Below are positions 35,486 to 44,907 of a stretch of 64,000 bases of DNA, in pieces. The translations under genes and the position numbers were made by a program. The notes below the pieces were generated by a model. The model saw only the letters and a list, made by a program, of their open reading frames with translations, did not search any database and had not been told where the DNA came from. The stretch comes from JANJTB01 sp032027125 (GTDB lineage: Bacteria > Bacteroidota > Ignavibacteria > Kapaibacteriales > UBA2268): assembly GCA_032027125.1 (NCBI GenBank), contig JAVSMQ010000001.1:87113-151112 (forward strand). Direction: 5' to 3'. Positions within the stretch are counted from its first letter, which is position 1. Each line of letters starts with the position of its first letter.

Positions 35486-36724
35486 ATGAATTACACAAAA
35501 ATGATAATTTTCTTTACAGTGGTTCTGATAATCTTTGGGTTATTGGATTTTTTTGTAATTTCAAGGTGGAGAAAATACTGCATATCAAAGGGTTATAACA
35601 AAAACTCATACCGCATACCAATATATGTATCCGGCGTGATGATGATAATTTTTGCTTATGCAAATTATTATAACTTTTTGGTATATCCTGTACCGAGTTC
35701 GGTCAAAGCTTTGAATATCCTGACAAGTTTTTGGTATTTGCCGAAAATACTGATTATACCGTTTTTAACATTAATTGAAGTATATAAACCCTTAAAAAAG
35801 ATTAGTGTTAGAAAATTTAAAAAAGCTAAATTGGATATACCTGCAAAGGTTATCAAATCCCGAAGGCATTTTATGGGAAATGTTGCCTGGAGTGTTGCGG
35901 GGATACCGTATTTACTTGCTGTAAAAGGTTTGGTTTTTACTATAAACGAGTTAAAAATATTTAGAGAGTCAATTTATTTTCATAAACTTCCGGCAGCTCT
36001 TGACGGCTTAAAGATTGTCCAAATATCAGATTTGCATCTCGGAACCTTTATGACTCCTGAACCATTAAACAGATTGAAATCATTAGTTAATTCGCTTAAT
36101 CCGGATTTGATTTTCATAACAGGTGACTTTGTGAATTTCCGTTATGAAGAGCTTGATGCAGGAGAAGAATTGCTCAGAGGATTAAAATCCAATTACGGCA
36201 CTTTTGCCTGTCTGGGTAATCACGACCACTATATGACGGACATTGACCATCAAAAACTGATTAAGCGAATCAATAATACCGGCGTCCAATTACTCATAAA
36301 TGAAAATAGAGTACTGAATATCAGAGGTAAAGAAATCAATTTAGCTTCAATTGATAATTACGGTTCTAAACAGACATACGGTGACTTTAATAAAGCATTC
36401 GAAGGACTATCAGATGATAATGTTACCATCTTTTTAAGCCACGACCCAAAAACATGGGACAGTCACATTGTAGGTAAAAGGAATGTTGACCTAACCCTAT
36501 CCGGTCATACACACGGCGGTCAGGTTGCTTTGGAATTTATGGGTTATGATTTATCGCTCGCTAAAGTAATGTACAAGCAGTACAAAGGTTTGTACAGTTC
36601 AGGGAATCAATATCTGTATGTTAACAGCGGAATTGGAGTTTCAGGACCACCCATAAGACTTGGGATTAATCCCGAAGTCACATTGATTACTTTAAAAAAA
36701 CCAATGAATCTGGCAAAAGTATAA
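35486..36724 (+). CDS. Membrane-anchored metallophosphoesterase (YaeI/LpxG-like)
   Basis: 412 residues with four hydrophobic segments in the first 150, then a calcineurin-like phosphoesterase domain. Metal ligands: D182 and H184 in ISDLHLG, D214 in ITGDFVN, N245 and H246 in LGNHDH, then FLSHDP and GHTHGGQV. Membrane-linked members of this group include YaeI and the LpxG UDP-2,3-diacylglucosamine pyrophosphatase of lipid A synthesis. I infer, but cannot prove, a similar lipid A or phosphodiester substrate at the inner membrane. GAGG lies upstream of the ATG. No obvious operon partner. Confidence 0.85.
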   Translation: MNYTKMIIFFTVVLIIFGLLDFFVISRWRKYCISKGYNKNSYRIPIYVSGVMMIIFAYANYYNFLVYPVPSSVKALNILTSFWYLPKILIIPFLTLIEVYKPLKKISVRKFKKAKLDIPAKVIKSRRHFMGNVAWSVAGIPYLLAVKGLVFTINELKIFRESIYFHKLPAALDGLKIVQISDLHLGTFMTPEPLNRLKSLVNSLNPDLIFITGDFVNFRYEELDAGEELLRGLKSNYGTFACLGNHDHYMTDIDHQKLIKRINNTGVQLLINENRVLNIRGKEINLASIDNYGSKQTYGDFNKAFEGLSDDNVTIFLSHDPKTWDSHIVGKRNVDLTLSGHTHGGQVALEFMGYDLSLAKVMYKQYKGLYSSGNQYLYVNSGIGVSGPPIRLGINPEVTLITLKKPMNLAKV

Positions 36725-36739
36725 TTAGAAAAAAATAAT

Positions 36740-36770
36740 TTTGTAAGTTTCAAAAATAATGTTAAACTTG
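36740..36770 (+). promoter_or_regulatory. Predicted Bacteroidota-type promoter of the symporter
   Basis: TTTG at 36740-36743, a 19-nt spacer and TAAACTTG at 36763-36770, one mismatch in the -7 box, about 30 bp before the ATG. Confidence 0.45.
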
Positions 36771-36801
36771 TAAAAAATTTTATTCATTATTTTTTGAAAC
36801 T

Positions 36802-38307
36802 ATGAAAAAAATACCGCTGCATATTAAGATACTAATTGCACTTATCCTCGGTGCGTGTTTCGGAGCATTTTTTAATATTTCAGAACATGTACTGGTAATA
36901 AAATATCTGAAGAATCAAAATGAAGAAAAGACTGAAATTGTTAAGTGGCAAGAAATCAACTTTATAGATTCAAATGATTCTTTAATTTCGACTTTTAAGA
37001 CTAATGAGCAACACGCTATAATAAGGTTTTTTGAAAAGAATTATTCTGATAAACACGCAATTATTCTTTCAAATGTCAATGGTAAAATATCAAGAATTGA
37101 AAATATAAAAGAAATCTCAAGAGAAAAAACTATTGCAACAGTTATTAAACCTGTTGGTGATATCTTTATCCGATTATTAAGTTTTTTATCTATCCCGCTT
37201 GTAATTTCATCATTGGTTGTCGGCGCTGCCAGTCTGGGAGATGTTAAGAAATTAGGTCGAATAGGCTTAAAGACATTTTCAATTTTTATGGTTACAACTG
37301 TATTAGCTATAACAATTGGATTGTTGGTAGCAAATACTGTCAAGCCAGGCGAGAAATTATCCGAAAAAGCCAAAACACAACTTTTAGGTAATTATGAATC
37401 CGAAAGTAAATCAAAAATCACTTCAAATATGGATATAGATATTATTGATTTCGTAGTTACAATTATACCAAAGAATCCATTTAATGCTATGGCAACCGGT
37501 GATATGCTCCAGATAGTATTTTTTGCAGTATTTTTTGGAATAAGTTTAACTTTTATCAATAATGATTTATCCGAAGCAGTAATAAAAGTATTTTCCGGTG
37601 TAAGTGAAACCTTCATCAAAATGGTTGAGTTTGTAATGCTCATTGCTCCTTATGGGGTTTTTGCATTAATATCGGCTACGGTTGCAGATTTTGGTTTTGA
37701 AATACTATCCACTCTCGTTTGGTATATTTTTGCTGTTCTATTTGGATTGTTACTACAAATATTGCTTGTCTATACCTCAATGATAAAATTTCTGACTAAA
37801 TTGTCTGTGATGAAATTCTTCAGAGGTATGAGAACTGCACAGGCAATAGCATTTTCAACAAGCTCGAGCGCTGCGACACTTCCTGTAACTATGGAGTGCG
37901 TGGAATTGAATCTCGGAGTACCAAAGAAAATATCCGGTTTTGTACTTCCGCTGGGTGCTACGATTAATATGGATGGAACGGCATTATATCAGGGTGTGGC
38001 TGCCGTATTCATTGCTCAGGTATATGGAATTGATTTAAGTATTACTGAACAGATTACAATTGTTTTTACGGCTGTACTTGCTTCAATAGGGACGGCTCCT
38101 GTTCCGGGTGTTGGAATTATTATGCTGGTGATGATACTCCAGGCAGTACATATCCCGCCGGAAGGAATTGCATTAATAATAGGTGTGGACAGAGTACTTG
38201 ATATGGCTCGTACAATAAACAATATTACAGGTGATGCGACCGTTGCCTGTGTAATTGCAGCAGGAGAAAAAGAAACCGATTTTGAGAAAAATATTACCGT
38301 AATTTAA
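36802..38307 (+). CDS. Dicarboxylate/amino acid:cation symporter (DAACS family)
   Basis: 501 residues, longer than the usual 420-440. The transport core is clear: the serine-rich re-entrant loop FSTSSSAATLPVT, the substrate-binding NMDGTALYQ in TM7, and GTAPVPGVG in the second hairpin. It uses a sodium or proton gradient to take up C4-dicarboxylates, glutamate or aspartate across the inner membrane. The extra length is a charged insert of about 75 residues (roughly 27-108) between the first and second helices, predicted to lie outside the cytoplasm. The gene is preceded by its own promoter-like site and followed by tRNA-Val. Confidence 0.92.
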   Translation: MKKIPLHIKILIALILGACFGAFFNISEHVLVIKYLKNQNEEKTEIVKWQEINFIDSNDSLISTFKTNEQHAIIRFFEKNYSDKHAIILSNVNGKISRIENIKEISREKTIATVIKPVGDIFIRLLSFLSIPLVISSLVVGAASLGDVKKLGRIGLKTFSIFMVTTVLAITIGLLVANTVKPGEKLSEKAKTQLLGNYESESKSKITSNMDIDIIDFVVTIIPKNPFNAMATGDMLQIVFFAVFFGISLTFINNDLSEAVIKVFSGVSETFIKMVEFVMLIAPYGVFALISATVADFGFEILSTLVWYIFAVLFGLLLQILLVYTSMIKFLTKLSVMKFFRGMRTAQAIAFSTSSSAATLPVTMECVELNLGVPKKISGFVLPLGATINMDGTALYQGVAAVFIAQVYGIDLSITEQITIVFTAVLASIGTAPVPGVGIIMLVMILQAVHIPPEGIALIIGVDRVLDMARTINNITGDATVACVIAAGEKETDFEKNITVI

Positions 38308-38355
38308 AAAAAATGATTATTTTTGTAATCCTTTTACTGAGGAAGTAAAAGAATC

Positions 38356-38429
38356 GGGCTTTTAGCTCAGTTGGTTAGAGCGCTACGTTGACATCGTAGA
38401 GGTCGCTGGTTCGAATCCAGTAGAGCCCA
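38356..38429 (+). tRNA. tRNA-Val (anticodon GAC)
   Basis: Acceptor GGGCTTT pairs with AGAGCCC (one G-T), D arm GCTC/GAGC, anticodon stem CTACG/CGTAG around loop TTGACAT giving GAC, T arm with TTCGAAT. No encoded CCA. A TATTTTTG -7-like box at 38318-38325 lies about 30 bp upstream. Confidence 0.95.
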
Positions 38430-38543
38430 CAAAAATAATTACAAGCTGTTGCCTGTCAAAGGTTTCAGCTTTTTTTATTATTTAGCTGATTATTATTATA
38501 TTTGTAAAATATTAAATTATACATTACAAATTCCTTTTTTTAT

Positions 38544-39341
38544 ATGAACGAACACCAATATATTATAAACAGCGGCAAATCAGGCGCTGAACGGTTGAAA
38601 GTACTTTTCGAGACACTTCTGCCCGGAACGAGGGAACTTTTTATTAAGGCAGATATAAATAAAGCCGGAAAAATCCTTGATATGGGCTGCGGCGGCGGCG
38701 ATATTTCTGAAGAAATTGCAAATATAAATAATTCTGCTGAAATTGATGCGTTTGATTTTGATAGTAATATAATCGAAATTGCCAAAGAAAAATTAAAATT
38801 CAAACAAAATGTTAATGTTGATATCAAAGACATTAGCAGTGATGAAATTGGCACAGAAAAGTATGATATTATTATTTCGAGGTTTCTTCTTTCTCATTTG
38901 ACTTCACCTGACAATGCCTTGTCAAAATTTAAAAACGCATTAAAAGATGGCGGTAAAATAATTATTGAGGATGTGGATTTTGATGGTCATTTTTGTTATC
39001 CTGACTGCAATTCATTCAAAAAATATGTTGAATTCTATACTCACGCTTCTCTTAAAAGAGGTATGGACCCTTTTATAGGCAGGAAACTTCTGTATTTGAT
39101 GAATAAAGCCGGGTTCACGGACATTGAGATGCAAATTGCCAATCCGGCATTTAATACCGGAAAAGGAAAATTAATGGGGATTTTAACATTGAGAAATATT
39201 GCTCCGACAGTATTAGCCGATAAACTTGTTACGGAAAAGGAATTTGCAGAAATTATTTTTGAGTTGGAGAAATTCACTGAAAGTAGCGACTCATTGCTAA
39301 GTCTTCCCCGCATTTTTCGTATGATTGGATATAAAAGATAA
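38544..39341 (+). CDS. Class I SAM-dependent methyltransferase
   Basis: 265 residues. Motif I ILDMGCGGGDISEEIA binds S-adenosylmethionine, motif II region is EIDAFDFDSNIIEIAKEKL, and post-motif sequences are YDIIISRFLLSHL and GGKIIIEDVDF. The C-terminal part is helical and hydrophobic, as in small-molecule or quinone-type methyltransferases. The substrate is not evident. A TATATTTG -7-like box lies at 38497-38504. The gene converges with the barrel-protein gene after about 130 bp. Confidence 0.88.
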   Translation: MNEHQYIINSGKSGAERLKVLFETLLPGTRELFIKADINKAGKILDMGCGGGDISEEIANINNSAEIDAFDFDSNIIEIAKEKLKFKQNVNVDIKDISSDEIGTEKYDIIISRFLLSHLTSPDNALSKFKNALKDGGKIIIEDVDFDGHFCYPDCNSFKKYVEFYTHASLKRGMDPFIGRKLLYLMNKAGFTDIEMQIANPAFNTGKGKLMGILTLRNIAPTVLADKLVTEKEFAEIIFELEKFTESSDSLLSLPRIFRMIGYKR

Positions 39342-39475
39342 GATTTGGATATTTGGCAAAATTATCTTATTTAAGTTATTATCAAAATTTAATAATGTTG
39401 AGATTATCTCTATTAAATTCTTATCCAACATACTTTTTTCTTACTAATCATAACATATTGCAAATTCAAAATATT

Positions 39476-40447
39476 TCAAAATCTGTATCCAAATGTAATA
39501 TAATATGCTGCACGATTCCAGGCATTTTGACCGTCAAGTCTGATACGATATGAAAAATCGGCAATATAACTTTGTTCAATAACGAATTTAAATCCAAATC
39601 CAATATCAAGATATTCATCCTGCCAGGGCATTTTACGAATATCGAACTCTTTCTGATAATCACCGCCTGATACATTGTAAGCACCTTCCAAAAATCCGTA
39701 GAAACGGGTTCCCGGTACTGTATGCAACGCAAAATTCAGATTTCCTATAATGCGGTCAGTCATATCTTCTCCGCGAAAATTATATTTTGCACCGGCTTCA
39801 ATTGTAAATTTATCGGTAGAAGTTCCAACAAGAAATCCCGGAATAATTTCGAATGCTCCATCACTCCAAAATTCCTGCGGGTCGTTAATCACACCATTGG
39901 TTGTACCTGTCGGAATTCTGACTTCCAAAAAATATTTATTGATAAAGGCATCGTTGGATAATGCATAATCTGCAGCTAAAGCTATAAAATCAATTCGTGA
40001 ATGTGAAAACTCACCGCGGGACTCTTTAATATATTTAATGATTTTTGTTGTATCTAATTTATCTCTTTCATAGTGTTCCTTAAATGTCTCATCAAGATTA
40101 TAGATAGTAAACGGAACTTTTGCCTGAAGAGTCAATTTATCTGTCGCGAAATATTTAAAATCTAAGTCGAACGAATATCTCATTAAATTAAAAGTATATT
40201 TTCTCTGAACGCCCGGAAAAGTAGTCGAATCCTTAAGTTCTGTAATCAATGATTTATCTTTATCAAAAAATGCCGATGAAGTATGATTTGAAAATGAAAA
40301 TAGAAACTCGAATTTCGGAATTAAGATTTCCTGATTTTTCTCTTCCTTAACTTTTCTTGAGGGAACATTATAACCGGGACTTTGACAAAATATATTACTT
40401 GATATAAAAGTAAAGAGTACAATTGAAACAGCTAAATATCTAAACAT
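39476..40447 (-). CDS. Outer-membrane beta-barrel protein, function unknown
   Basis: The ATG at 40447 (323 residues) opens directly into a signal peptide ending near SNIFCQ; an ATG 27 bp upstream adds only polar residues. The mature sequence shows alternating hydrophobic strands typical of a barrel (for example FEFLFSFSNHTSSAF, YSFDLDFKYFATDKLTLQAK, FTIEAGAKYNFRG) and ends in Tyr-Arg-Phe, the C-terminal aromatic expected for BAM substrates. Internal turns suggest about 12 strands. It resembles uncharacterised putative transporters in this phylum. No partner gene gives it a role. Confidence 0.7.
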   Translation of the reverse strand: MFRYLAVSIVLFTFISSNIFCQSPGYNVPSRKVKEEKNQEILIPKFEFLFSFSNHTSSAFFDKDKSLITELKDSTTFPGVQRKYTFNLMRYSFDLDFKYFATDKLTLQAKVPFTIYNLDETFKEHYERDKLDTTKIIKYIKESRGEFSHSRIDFIALAADYALSNDAFINKYFLEVRIPTGTTNGVINDPQEFWSDGAFEIIPGFLVGTSTDKFTIEAGAKYNFRGEDMTDRIIGNLNFALHTVPGTRFYGFLEGAYNVSGGDYQKEFDIRKMPWQDEYLDIGFGFKFVIEQSYIADFSYRIRLDGQNAWNRAAYYITFGYRF

Positions 40448-40585
40448 TTTATTATTATTTCTACAATCCAACAAATATTTTACAAATATCCGAACATTAT
40501 TGCAATTTTCAGCAAAAAAGATTTGATTATAACGAAAATTTTAGCAAATTTGATTTTTTAAAAATATGAAATACTGAAATAGATT

Positions 40586-41128
40586 ATGAAAAAACGTCCT
40601 GATTGGGATCAATTGTACATTACTATGTGCTATTTGATAGGTATGAGAAGCAAAGACCCCGCAACTCATGTAGGTTCTGTTATTGTAGATTCTGATAATG
40701 TGTTGGTTTCTACCGGTTATAATTCACTTCCCCGCGGAATAGAATCGGATACCGATGATAAAAGGCTTTCCCGTGAGGGTGGCGAGAAATATTTCTGGAT
40801 TGAACATGCAGAACGTAATGCAATTTACAATGCAGCCAGACGCGGTACACAGCTTAAGGGTTGCAAACTATATGTTCCATGGACTCCTTGCACCGATTGC
40901 GCAAGAGCGATTATCCAGACAGGAATTTCCGATGTTATAATTCATCAGAACGGTCAGGATTTTTATGATTTAAATACTAATGGAAAATGGGTTGATTCTT
41001 ACAAAAAAACGCAGATTATGTTTCTTGAAGCAGGTGTCAAAGCAAGATACATTGATTGTCATATTGTAGTACCCGAAATTCTTATGAATGGAGTATTTTT
41101 GGATAATGCTGTTAAACTTAACGAGTAA
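40586..41128 (+). CDS. Deoxycytidylate (dCMP) deaminase family protein
   Basis: 180 residues. The zinc-binding deaminase signature is complete: H74-A-E76 in IEHAERNAIYNAARRG and C102-x2-C105 in WTPCTDCARAII. The N-terminal YITMCYLIGMRSKDPATHVG and YNSLPRG match the dCMP/ComEB group. It would convert dCMP to dUMP for thymidylate synthesis, though some relatives act on other cytidine derivatives. The lipoprotein gene begins only 6 bp later. Confidence 0.9.
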   Translation: MKKRPDWDQLYITMCYLIGMRSKDPATHVGSVIVDSDNVLVSTGYNSLPRGIESDTDDKRLSREGGEKYFWIEHAERNAIYNAARRGTQLKGCKLYVPWTPCTDCARAIIQTGISDVIIHQNGQDFYDLNTNGKWVDSYKKTQIMFLEAGVKARYIDCHIVVPEILMNGVFLDNAVKLNE

Positions 41129-41134
41129 ATAATC

Positions 41135-41815
41135 ATGAACAGAATTATTCTTTTGATGTTGTCTTTGGTTATTATATCAGCCTGTAATGATACATTTGAC
41201 GGATATAAATTCTACTTTTTTCCTGTTGATGATTTTGATACACCAAAAGTATATGCTTATCGAAATCAAAATGATAACAAGGATAATATCTATTATGCTC
41301 TAAAATCAATACGGGAGAAGGATTCCAAATACCTGCATATTGAGGTGTATGACAAAGATTTTAATAAAATTGAATCATTAAGACAGAAAGTTACCGAAAA
41401 TGGAGTTTTTGCAGTCGAGTACTATACTTCATTAGATTCAAAAGAATATAAAATGAAAATTTATTCCGATACAGTTTTACTTTGGGATTATAAAAATAAT
41501 GATAAATTTGTGTTTGAAGCATCCTGCAACATTCCTGAATCACGAAACCAGCAGCATACGAAAAAGATTAAATGGTTTACAGGTAAATCAGGGACTTCAA
41601 ATTTCAGCGGTGTAGATTACAAAACAATTGAAGTTTGTGAAGATTGCTATTTTAATGATAGTTATGATAAAGTTTCAATTAAAAAATCAAAAAATTATTA
41701 TGCCCGTGGACTTGGTATGATTGGATTCACATTAAATGAATCCGATAATAGCTCCAAAAACTACAAACTGGACAAGATTCTGAATTTCAATGAATGGAAA
41801 AGAATTCAAAACTAA
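41135..41815 (+). CDS. Lipoprotein, function unknown
   Basis: 226 residues starting with a short signal peptide and lipobox (VIISAC, with Cys17), so it is lipidated and held in the inner or outer membrane. The mature part is rich in Lys, Asp, Asn and Tyr and includes a CEDC pair at about 168-171 within KTIEVCEDCYFND. I recognise no domain. It follows the deaminase gene by 6 bp and ends at a bidirectional terminator. Confidence 0.7.
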   Translation: MNRIILLMLSLVIISACNDTFDGYKFYFFPVDDFDTPKVYAYRNQNDNKDNIYYALKSIREKDSKYLHIEVYDKDFNKIESLRQKVTENGVFAVEYYTSLDSKEYKMKIYSDTVLLWDYKNNDKFVFEASCNIPESRNQQHTKKIKWFTGKSGTSNFSGVDYKTIEVCEDCYFNDSYDKVSIKKSKNYYARGLGMIGFTLNESDNSSKNYKLDKILNFNEWKRIQN

Positions 41816-41849
41816 TAATAAGATTATAAACATTTAATTCAAAAAAGAA

Positions 41850-41881
41850 GCCCGGCATTGTATATTGACCGGGCATTTTTT
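41850..41881. terminator. Bidirectional terminator between convergent genes
   Basis: GCCCGG at 41850-41855 pairs with CCGGGC at 41869-41874. A T-run follows on the plus strand and an A-run precedes on the left, which gives a T-run for minus-strand transcripts. It serves the lipoprotein gene and the TPR gene. Confidence 0.88.
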
Positions 41882-41922
41882 GTATTCCAACTTTCTGAAT
41901 AATGATAAATAGGAATAAGTTG

Positions 41923-42630
41923 TTATATAACTGTCTCGCCAAAGTCGTTGAGATGAGCCAAACCATTTTTTGCTTTAATATCTTCAGGGTCGAGAGCGAG
42001 AGCCTTCTTATAGGCATTTCGTGCATCAAATTTTCTGTCAAGATTTAGATAGGCTTCACCAAGTAAGGTATATGCAGACGGACTTTCAGGATTTCCTTCA
42101 ATAACCTTATTAAAACTCTGGGCAGCCTCTTCATATAATCCAATTCGAAGACATACTACACCGAGATGAAAAAATGCCACTAAAAATCTCGGATTATTCT
42201 TTGTGACGTATTCAAAGAATTTAAATGCATCATTTAAACGACCGCAATGATAAGATAAAATACCCGACCAGTAATATGCCATCATAAATTTATCGTCCAA
42301 TTCAATCACTTTGGCAAGAAATTTCAAACCTTTTTTAATGCTTCCGATTCGATAATAAGCCAGTCCTAATTCATAATAAACAGTTGGAAATTCCGGCAGT
42401 AACTGTGAAGCAAACTCAAGGTGTTTTACGGCATCGTCCATCTGCCCTAATCTGTAATAAGCATTACCGAGATGTTTATGAACAATTCCTAAATCAGGAT
42501 TTTTTTTTAGGGCTAAATGATAGTGGTCAATTGCCTCCTGATACTCGCCGTTTGTTTCGTGCTGATAGGCTTCAAGCACGTCCTCGTCATCAGAATCAAA
42601 TTTAACCTTTAAATCATGGTCAGAAAGCAT
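41923..42630 (-). CDS. Tetratricopeptide-repeat (TPR) protein
   Basis: 235 residues with no signal peptide. About five consecutive 34-residue TPR units are seen, with the usual spacing of small residues (for example GIVHKHLGNAYYRLGQMDDA, YYELGLAYYRIGSIKKGLKF, AYTLLGEAYLNLDRKFDARN). TPR arrays form a helical scaffold for protein binding. The N-terminal 30 residues are acidic. A CAAATTTA (minus-strand TAAATTTG) box at 42644-42651 lies just upstream. Partner unknown. Confidence 0.88.
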   Translation of the reverse strand: MLSDHDLKVKFDSDDEDVLEAYQHETNGEYQEAIDHYHLALKKNPDLGIVHKHLGNAYYRLGQMDDAVKHLEFASQLLPEFPTVYYELGLAYYRIGSIKKGLKFLAKVIELDDKFMMAYYWSGILSYHCGRLNDAFKFFEYVTKNNPRFLVAFFHLGVVCLRIGLYEEAAQSFNKVIEGNPESPSAYTLLGEAYLNLDRKFDARNAYKKALALDPEDIKAKNGLAHLNDFGETVI

Positions 42631-43061
42631 AGGTACTCCGGAACAAATTTACTTTTGACAAAATTTTAAAATATGAAAATAGCAAAATTATATCATATAT
42701 TAATAAAATACGTTTAATTTATGTATTTAGTATTAGTTTTTTTGGTATTTTTAACAATAATACTATGGTTACAACTTGGAAATATTAGTTGGGTATAATG
42801 AGAAATCTGATTGAAATAAGTAGAGATTCATTCATGGGTGTTGTACAATTGCATACTGAACGAATATTAGTATTAAAAGAAAGAAGAATCCTAAATATGT
42901 ATCAACGATTTATGTATGACAACAATATAAATTCAAAATTGCATCTGCCTTACTTGTAAGTCCAGAATTAGTTGATATTGGACACTTCATAAAATATTTT
43001 GTGACCTGCTGATTGAAAATTCCGTTAGTAATTATAGATATGAACATTTTTTACATTTGAT
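42631..43061. other. Intergenic stretch between divergent TPR and sigma-factor genes
   Basis: About 430 bp of AT-rich DNA. It holds promoter-like boxes for both sides: CAAATTTA at 42644-42651 for the minus-strand gene and TACATTTG at 43052-43059 directly before the sigma-factor ATG. A 25-codon hydrophobic frame at 42721-42798 has no ribosome-binding site and is not called. Confidence 0.6.
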
Positions 43062-43658
43062 ATGCAAAATTTTACTCGATACAGCGACGAAGAATTAATC
43101 AGACTTCTTGGAGACACCAGAGGGAATACTGCTGACAGGGCTGTCGATGCATTGTATGAGAGATACTCGGCAAAGTTGAATATGTATTGCATATACAAAG
43201 CGAAAAATAATTATGATGCTGAAGAAATATTTGAAGATACGTGGATGAAGTTTTTATGCAGAATAAGAGAAGGTAAAGAGTTTACATCTGTATTACCTTA
43301 CCTGTATTCAATTGCCCATAATTTAGTTATTGATAAATATCGTGCGAACAATTCCCGTAAAAATATTGACATTGAATACAGGGAAATTACAGATTTTGAT
43401 GAAGGAATGAACCAATTTAATCTGCAGGAACATATCGAGCAGAACGAACTTATAGAAATCGTCAGGAATGTTTTAGCAGCAATTGACACTATTTACAGCG
43501 AAACATTTATTTTACAGTGGTTCGGCGGTCTGAATCAAAAAGAAATAGCAGAAGTTTTAGGAATTAGTCTTTCTGCCGTAAAAATGAGAAGTCACAGGGC
43601 AATGAAAGAAGTAATAAAATTTGTAAAACCTTTCTACAGCGATGCTGAAAATTCGTGA
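43062..43658 (+). CDS. ECF-family RNA polymerase sigma factor
   Basis: 198 residues. Region 2 is shown by ALYERYSAKLNMYCIYK and DAEEIFEDTWMKFL, and region 4 by GLNQKEIAEVLGISLSAVKM with a helix-turn-helix; regions 1 and 3 are missing, as in ECF sigma factors. It would direct RNA polymerase to a special promoter set when released from its anti-sigma factor, encoded 12 bp downstream. The ATG lies 2 bases after a TACATTTG -7-like box, so its transcript would be nearly leaderless. The presumed targets include its own operon, but no repeated special promoter was identified. Confidence 0.92.
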   Translation: MQNFTRYSDEELIRLLGDTRGNTADRAVDALYERYSAKLNMYCIYKAKNNYDAEEIFEDTWMKFLCRIREGKEFTSVLPYLYSIAHNLVIDKYRANNSRKNIDIEYREITDFDEGMNQFNLQEHIEQNELIEIVRNVLAAIDTIYSETFILQWFGGLNQKEIAEVLGISLSAVKMRSHRAMKEVIKFVKPFYSDAENS

Positions 43659-43670
43659 GGAGAAGTAGAA

Positions 43671-44888
43671 ATGAAAGATAATATGGATAGATTTATAAGT
43701 TATCTTGACGGAAATCTTGATGAAGAAGAACAGATAAGTCTGTTTGTGGATTTAGCCGGTGATAAGGAGCTTAGAACAGATTTTCGGGCTGTTAATACAT
43801 TAAAAGCTGCCTTACCTCTGAGTGTAAATACATTCAAGCCTGACGCAGTCCAAAAAAGCAGATTATTTACAAAAGCAGGATTTATTATCCCGGTTGATTC
43901 ACAAGTTGTTGCCGAGATTGTAAAACCTGAACCAATTTCCAATTCTGCATTTTCGGGTCTGTTTTCAAATGGAATTCTGCAGGCTGTTATTGCTTCAATA
44001 GTCACAGTATTTGTGATGCTATATCTTTTGAAAAATGAAGGTAATAATAATTCATCGGAAAGTACAAAAAACATAGAATCAATCAGTCAGAATTCAAAAG
44101 TAAATAATAATATTCCTTTATCGGAAAGCTATGCCGTTAATACAGATAATTCAAAAGCAGAATCAAACGCCAAACCTGTTGTAAAGTATGTTTATATTAC
44201 CAAATATATTCCTGTCGAATCTATAGACCAAAATCCTGAAGAAAATTTATCGGAAAGTCCTTCAAATATGAATCAGGAAATATTGAAATCGGAATTTGAT
44301 TATAAAAATGATATGTCTTTAAAAATAAATGATAATAATTTACTTCCAAAAAATAATATTTCCGATGTAGATTATTATCCGGTCAATATTAATGATATCA
44401 GTAGTTTAAACAATTTCGAAATTAATTTTGACCAATCTATACCCTGGCATATACCTGAAGACAGGATCGAACCCGAATCTTTCAGTAAATTAAATAATTT
44501 AAGTTTAAAGGCTTTTTACCGTTTGAATAATTTTTTGCGAATCGGTGCATCTATTGACCAGTCAACATTTTATACTGAGTACGAAGGCACTGATGAAGGC
44601 GGCTCACTCTATAGATACAGGATGCAGCCTAATCTAACCACATATAGCGGTGAAATGATTTTGAATCTGTTTGCTCATGAAAAAATCAGTCCTTATTTTC
44701 AGTTGGGTATCGGAGGCAATACTGCCGGATTTGTAATCAAACCCTCAGCAGGTATTGAATACCGTTTTATTGATAATTTGTCTTTTTATCTGTGCGGTTC
44801 ATACGATTATTTCTCGTTCTCACATCAGGATAAGCGGTTTAACTCTCAAAAATTCAGAATCATTTACGGTATTTCGTATAAATTATAA
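43671..44888 (+). CDS. Trans-envelope anti-sigma-like protein with C-terminal outer-membrane-barrel-like domain
   Basis: 405 residues, with AGGAG upstream of the ATG. Residues 1-95 are a soluble helical cytoplasmic part (MDRFISYLDGNLDEEEQISL) like the N-terminus of zinc-less anti-sigma factors. Residues 101-120 form one transmembrane helix (GILQAVIASIVTVFVMLYLL). Residues 121-272 are a low-complexity Asn/Ser-rich linker. Residues 275-405 consist of amphipathic beta strands (SLKAFYRLNNFLRIGASIDQ, KISPYFQLGIGG, LSFYLCGSYDYFSF, RIIYGISYKL) as in small OmpA-like barrels. It lies between the ECF sigma factor and two exported proteins. I infer that it holds the sigma factor at the inner membrane and senses conditions at the outer membrane. 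Confidence 0.75.
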   Translation: MKDNMDRFISYLDGNLDEEEQISLFVDLAGDKELRTDFRAVNTLKAALPLSVNTFKPDAVQKSRLFTKAGFIIPVDSQVVAEIVKPEPISNSAFSGLFSNGILQAVIASIVTVFVMLYLLKNEGNNNSSESTKNIESISQNSKVNNNIPLSESYAVNTDNSKAESNAKPVVKYVYITKYIPVESIDQNPEENLSESPSNMNQEILKSEFDYKNDMSLKINDNNLLPKNNISDVDYYPVNINDISSLNNFEINFDQSIPWHIPEDRIEPESFSKLNNLSLKAFYRLNNFLRIGASIDQSTFYTEYEGTDEGGSLYRYRMQPNLTTYSGEMILNLFAHEKISPYFQLGIGGNTAGFVIKPSAGIEYRFIDNLSFYLCGSYDYFSFSHQDKRFNSQKFRIIYGISYKL

Positions 44889-44907
44889 ATTTTTAAAGGA
44901 AATCAAA

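Noticed and set aside
42721..42798. 25-residue hydrophobic frame before the sigma-factor gene
   Set aside because: No ribosome-binding site and T-rich sequence gives such frames by chance.
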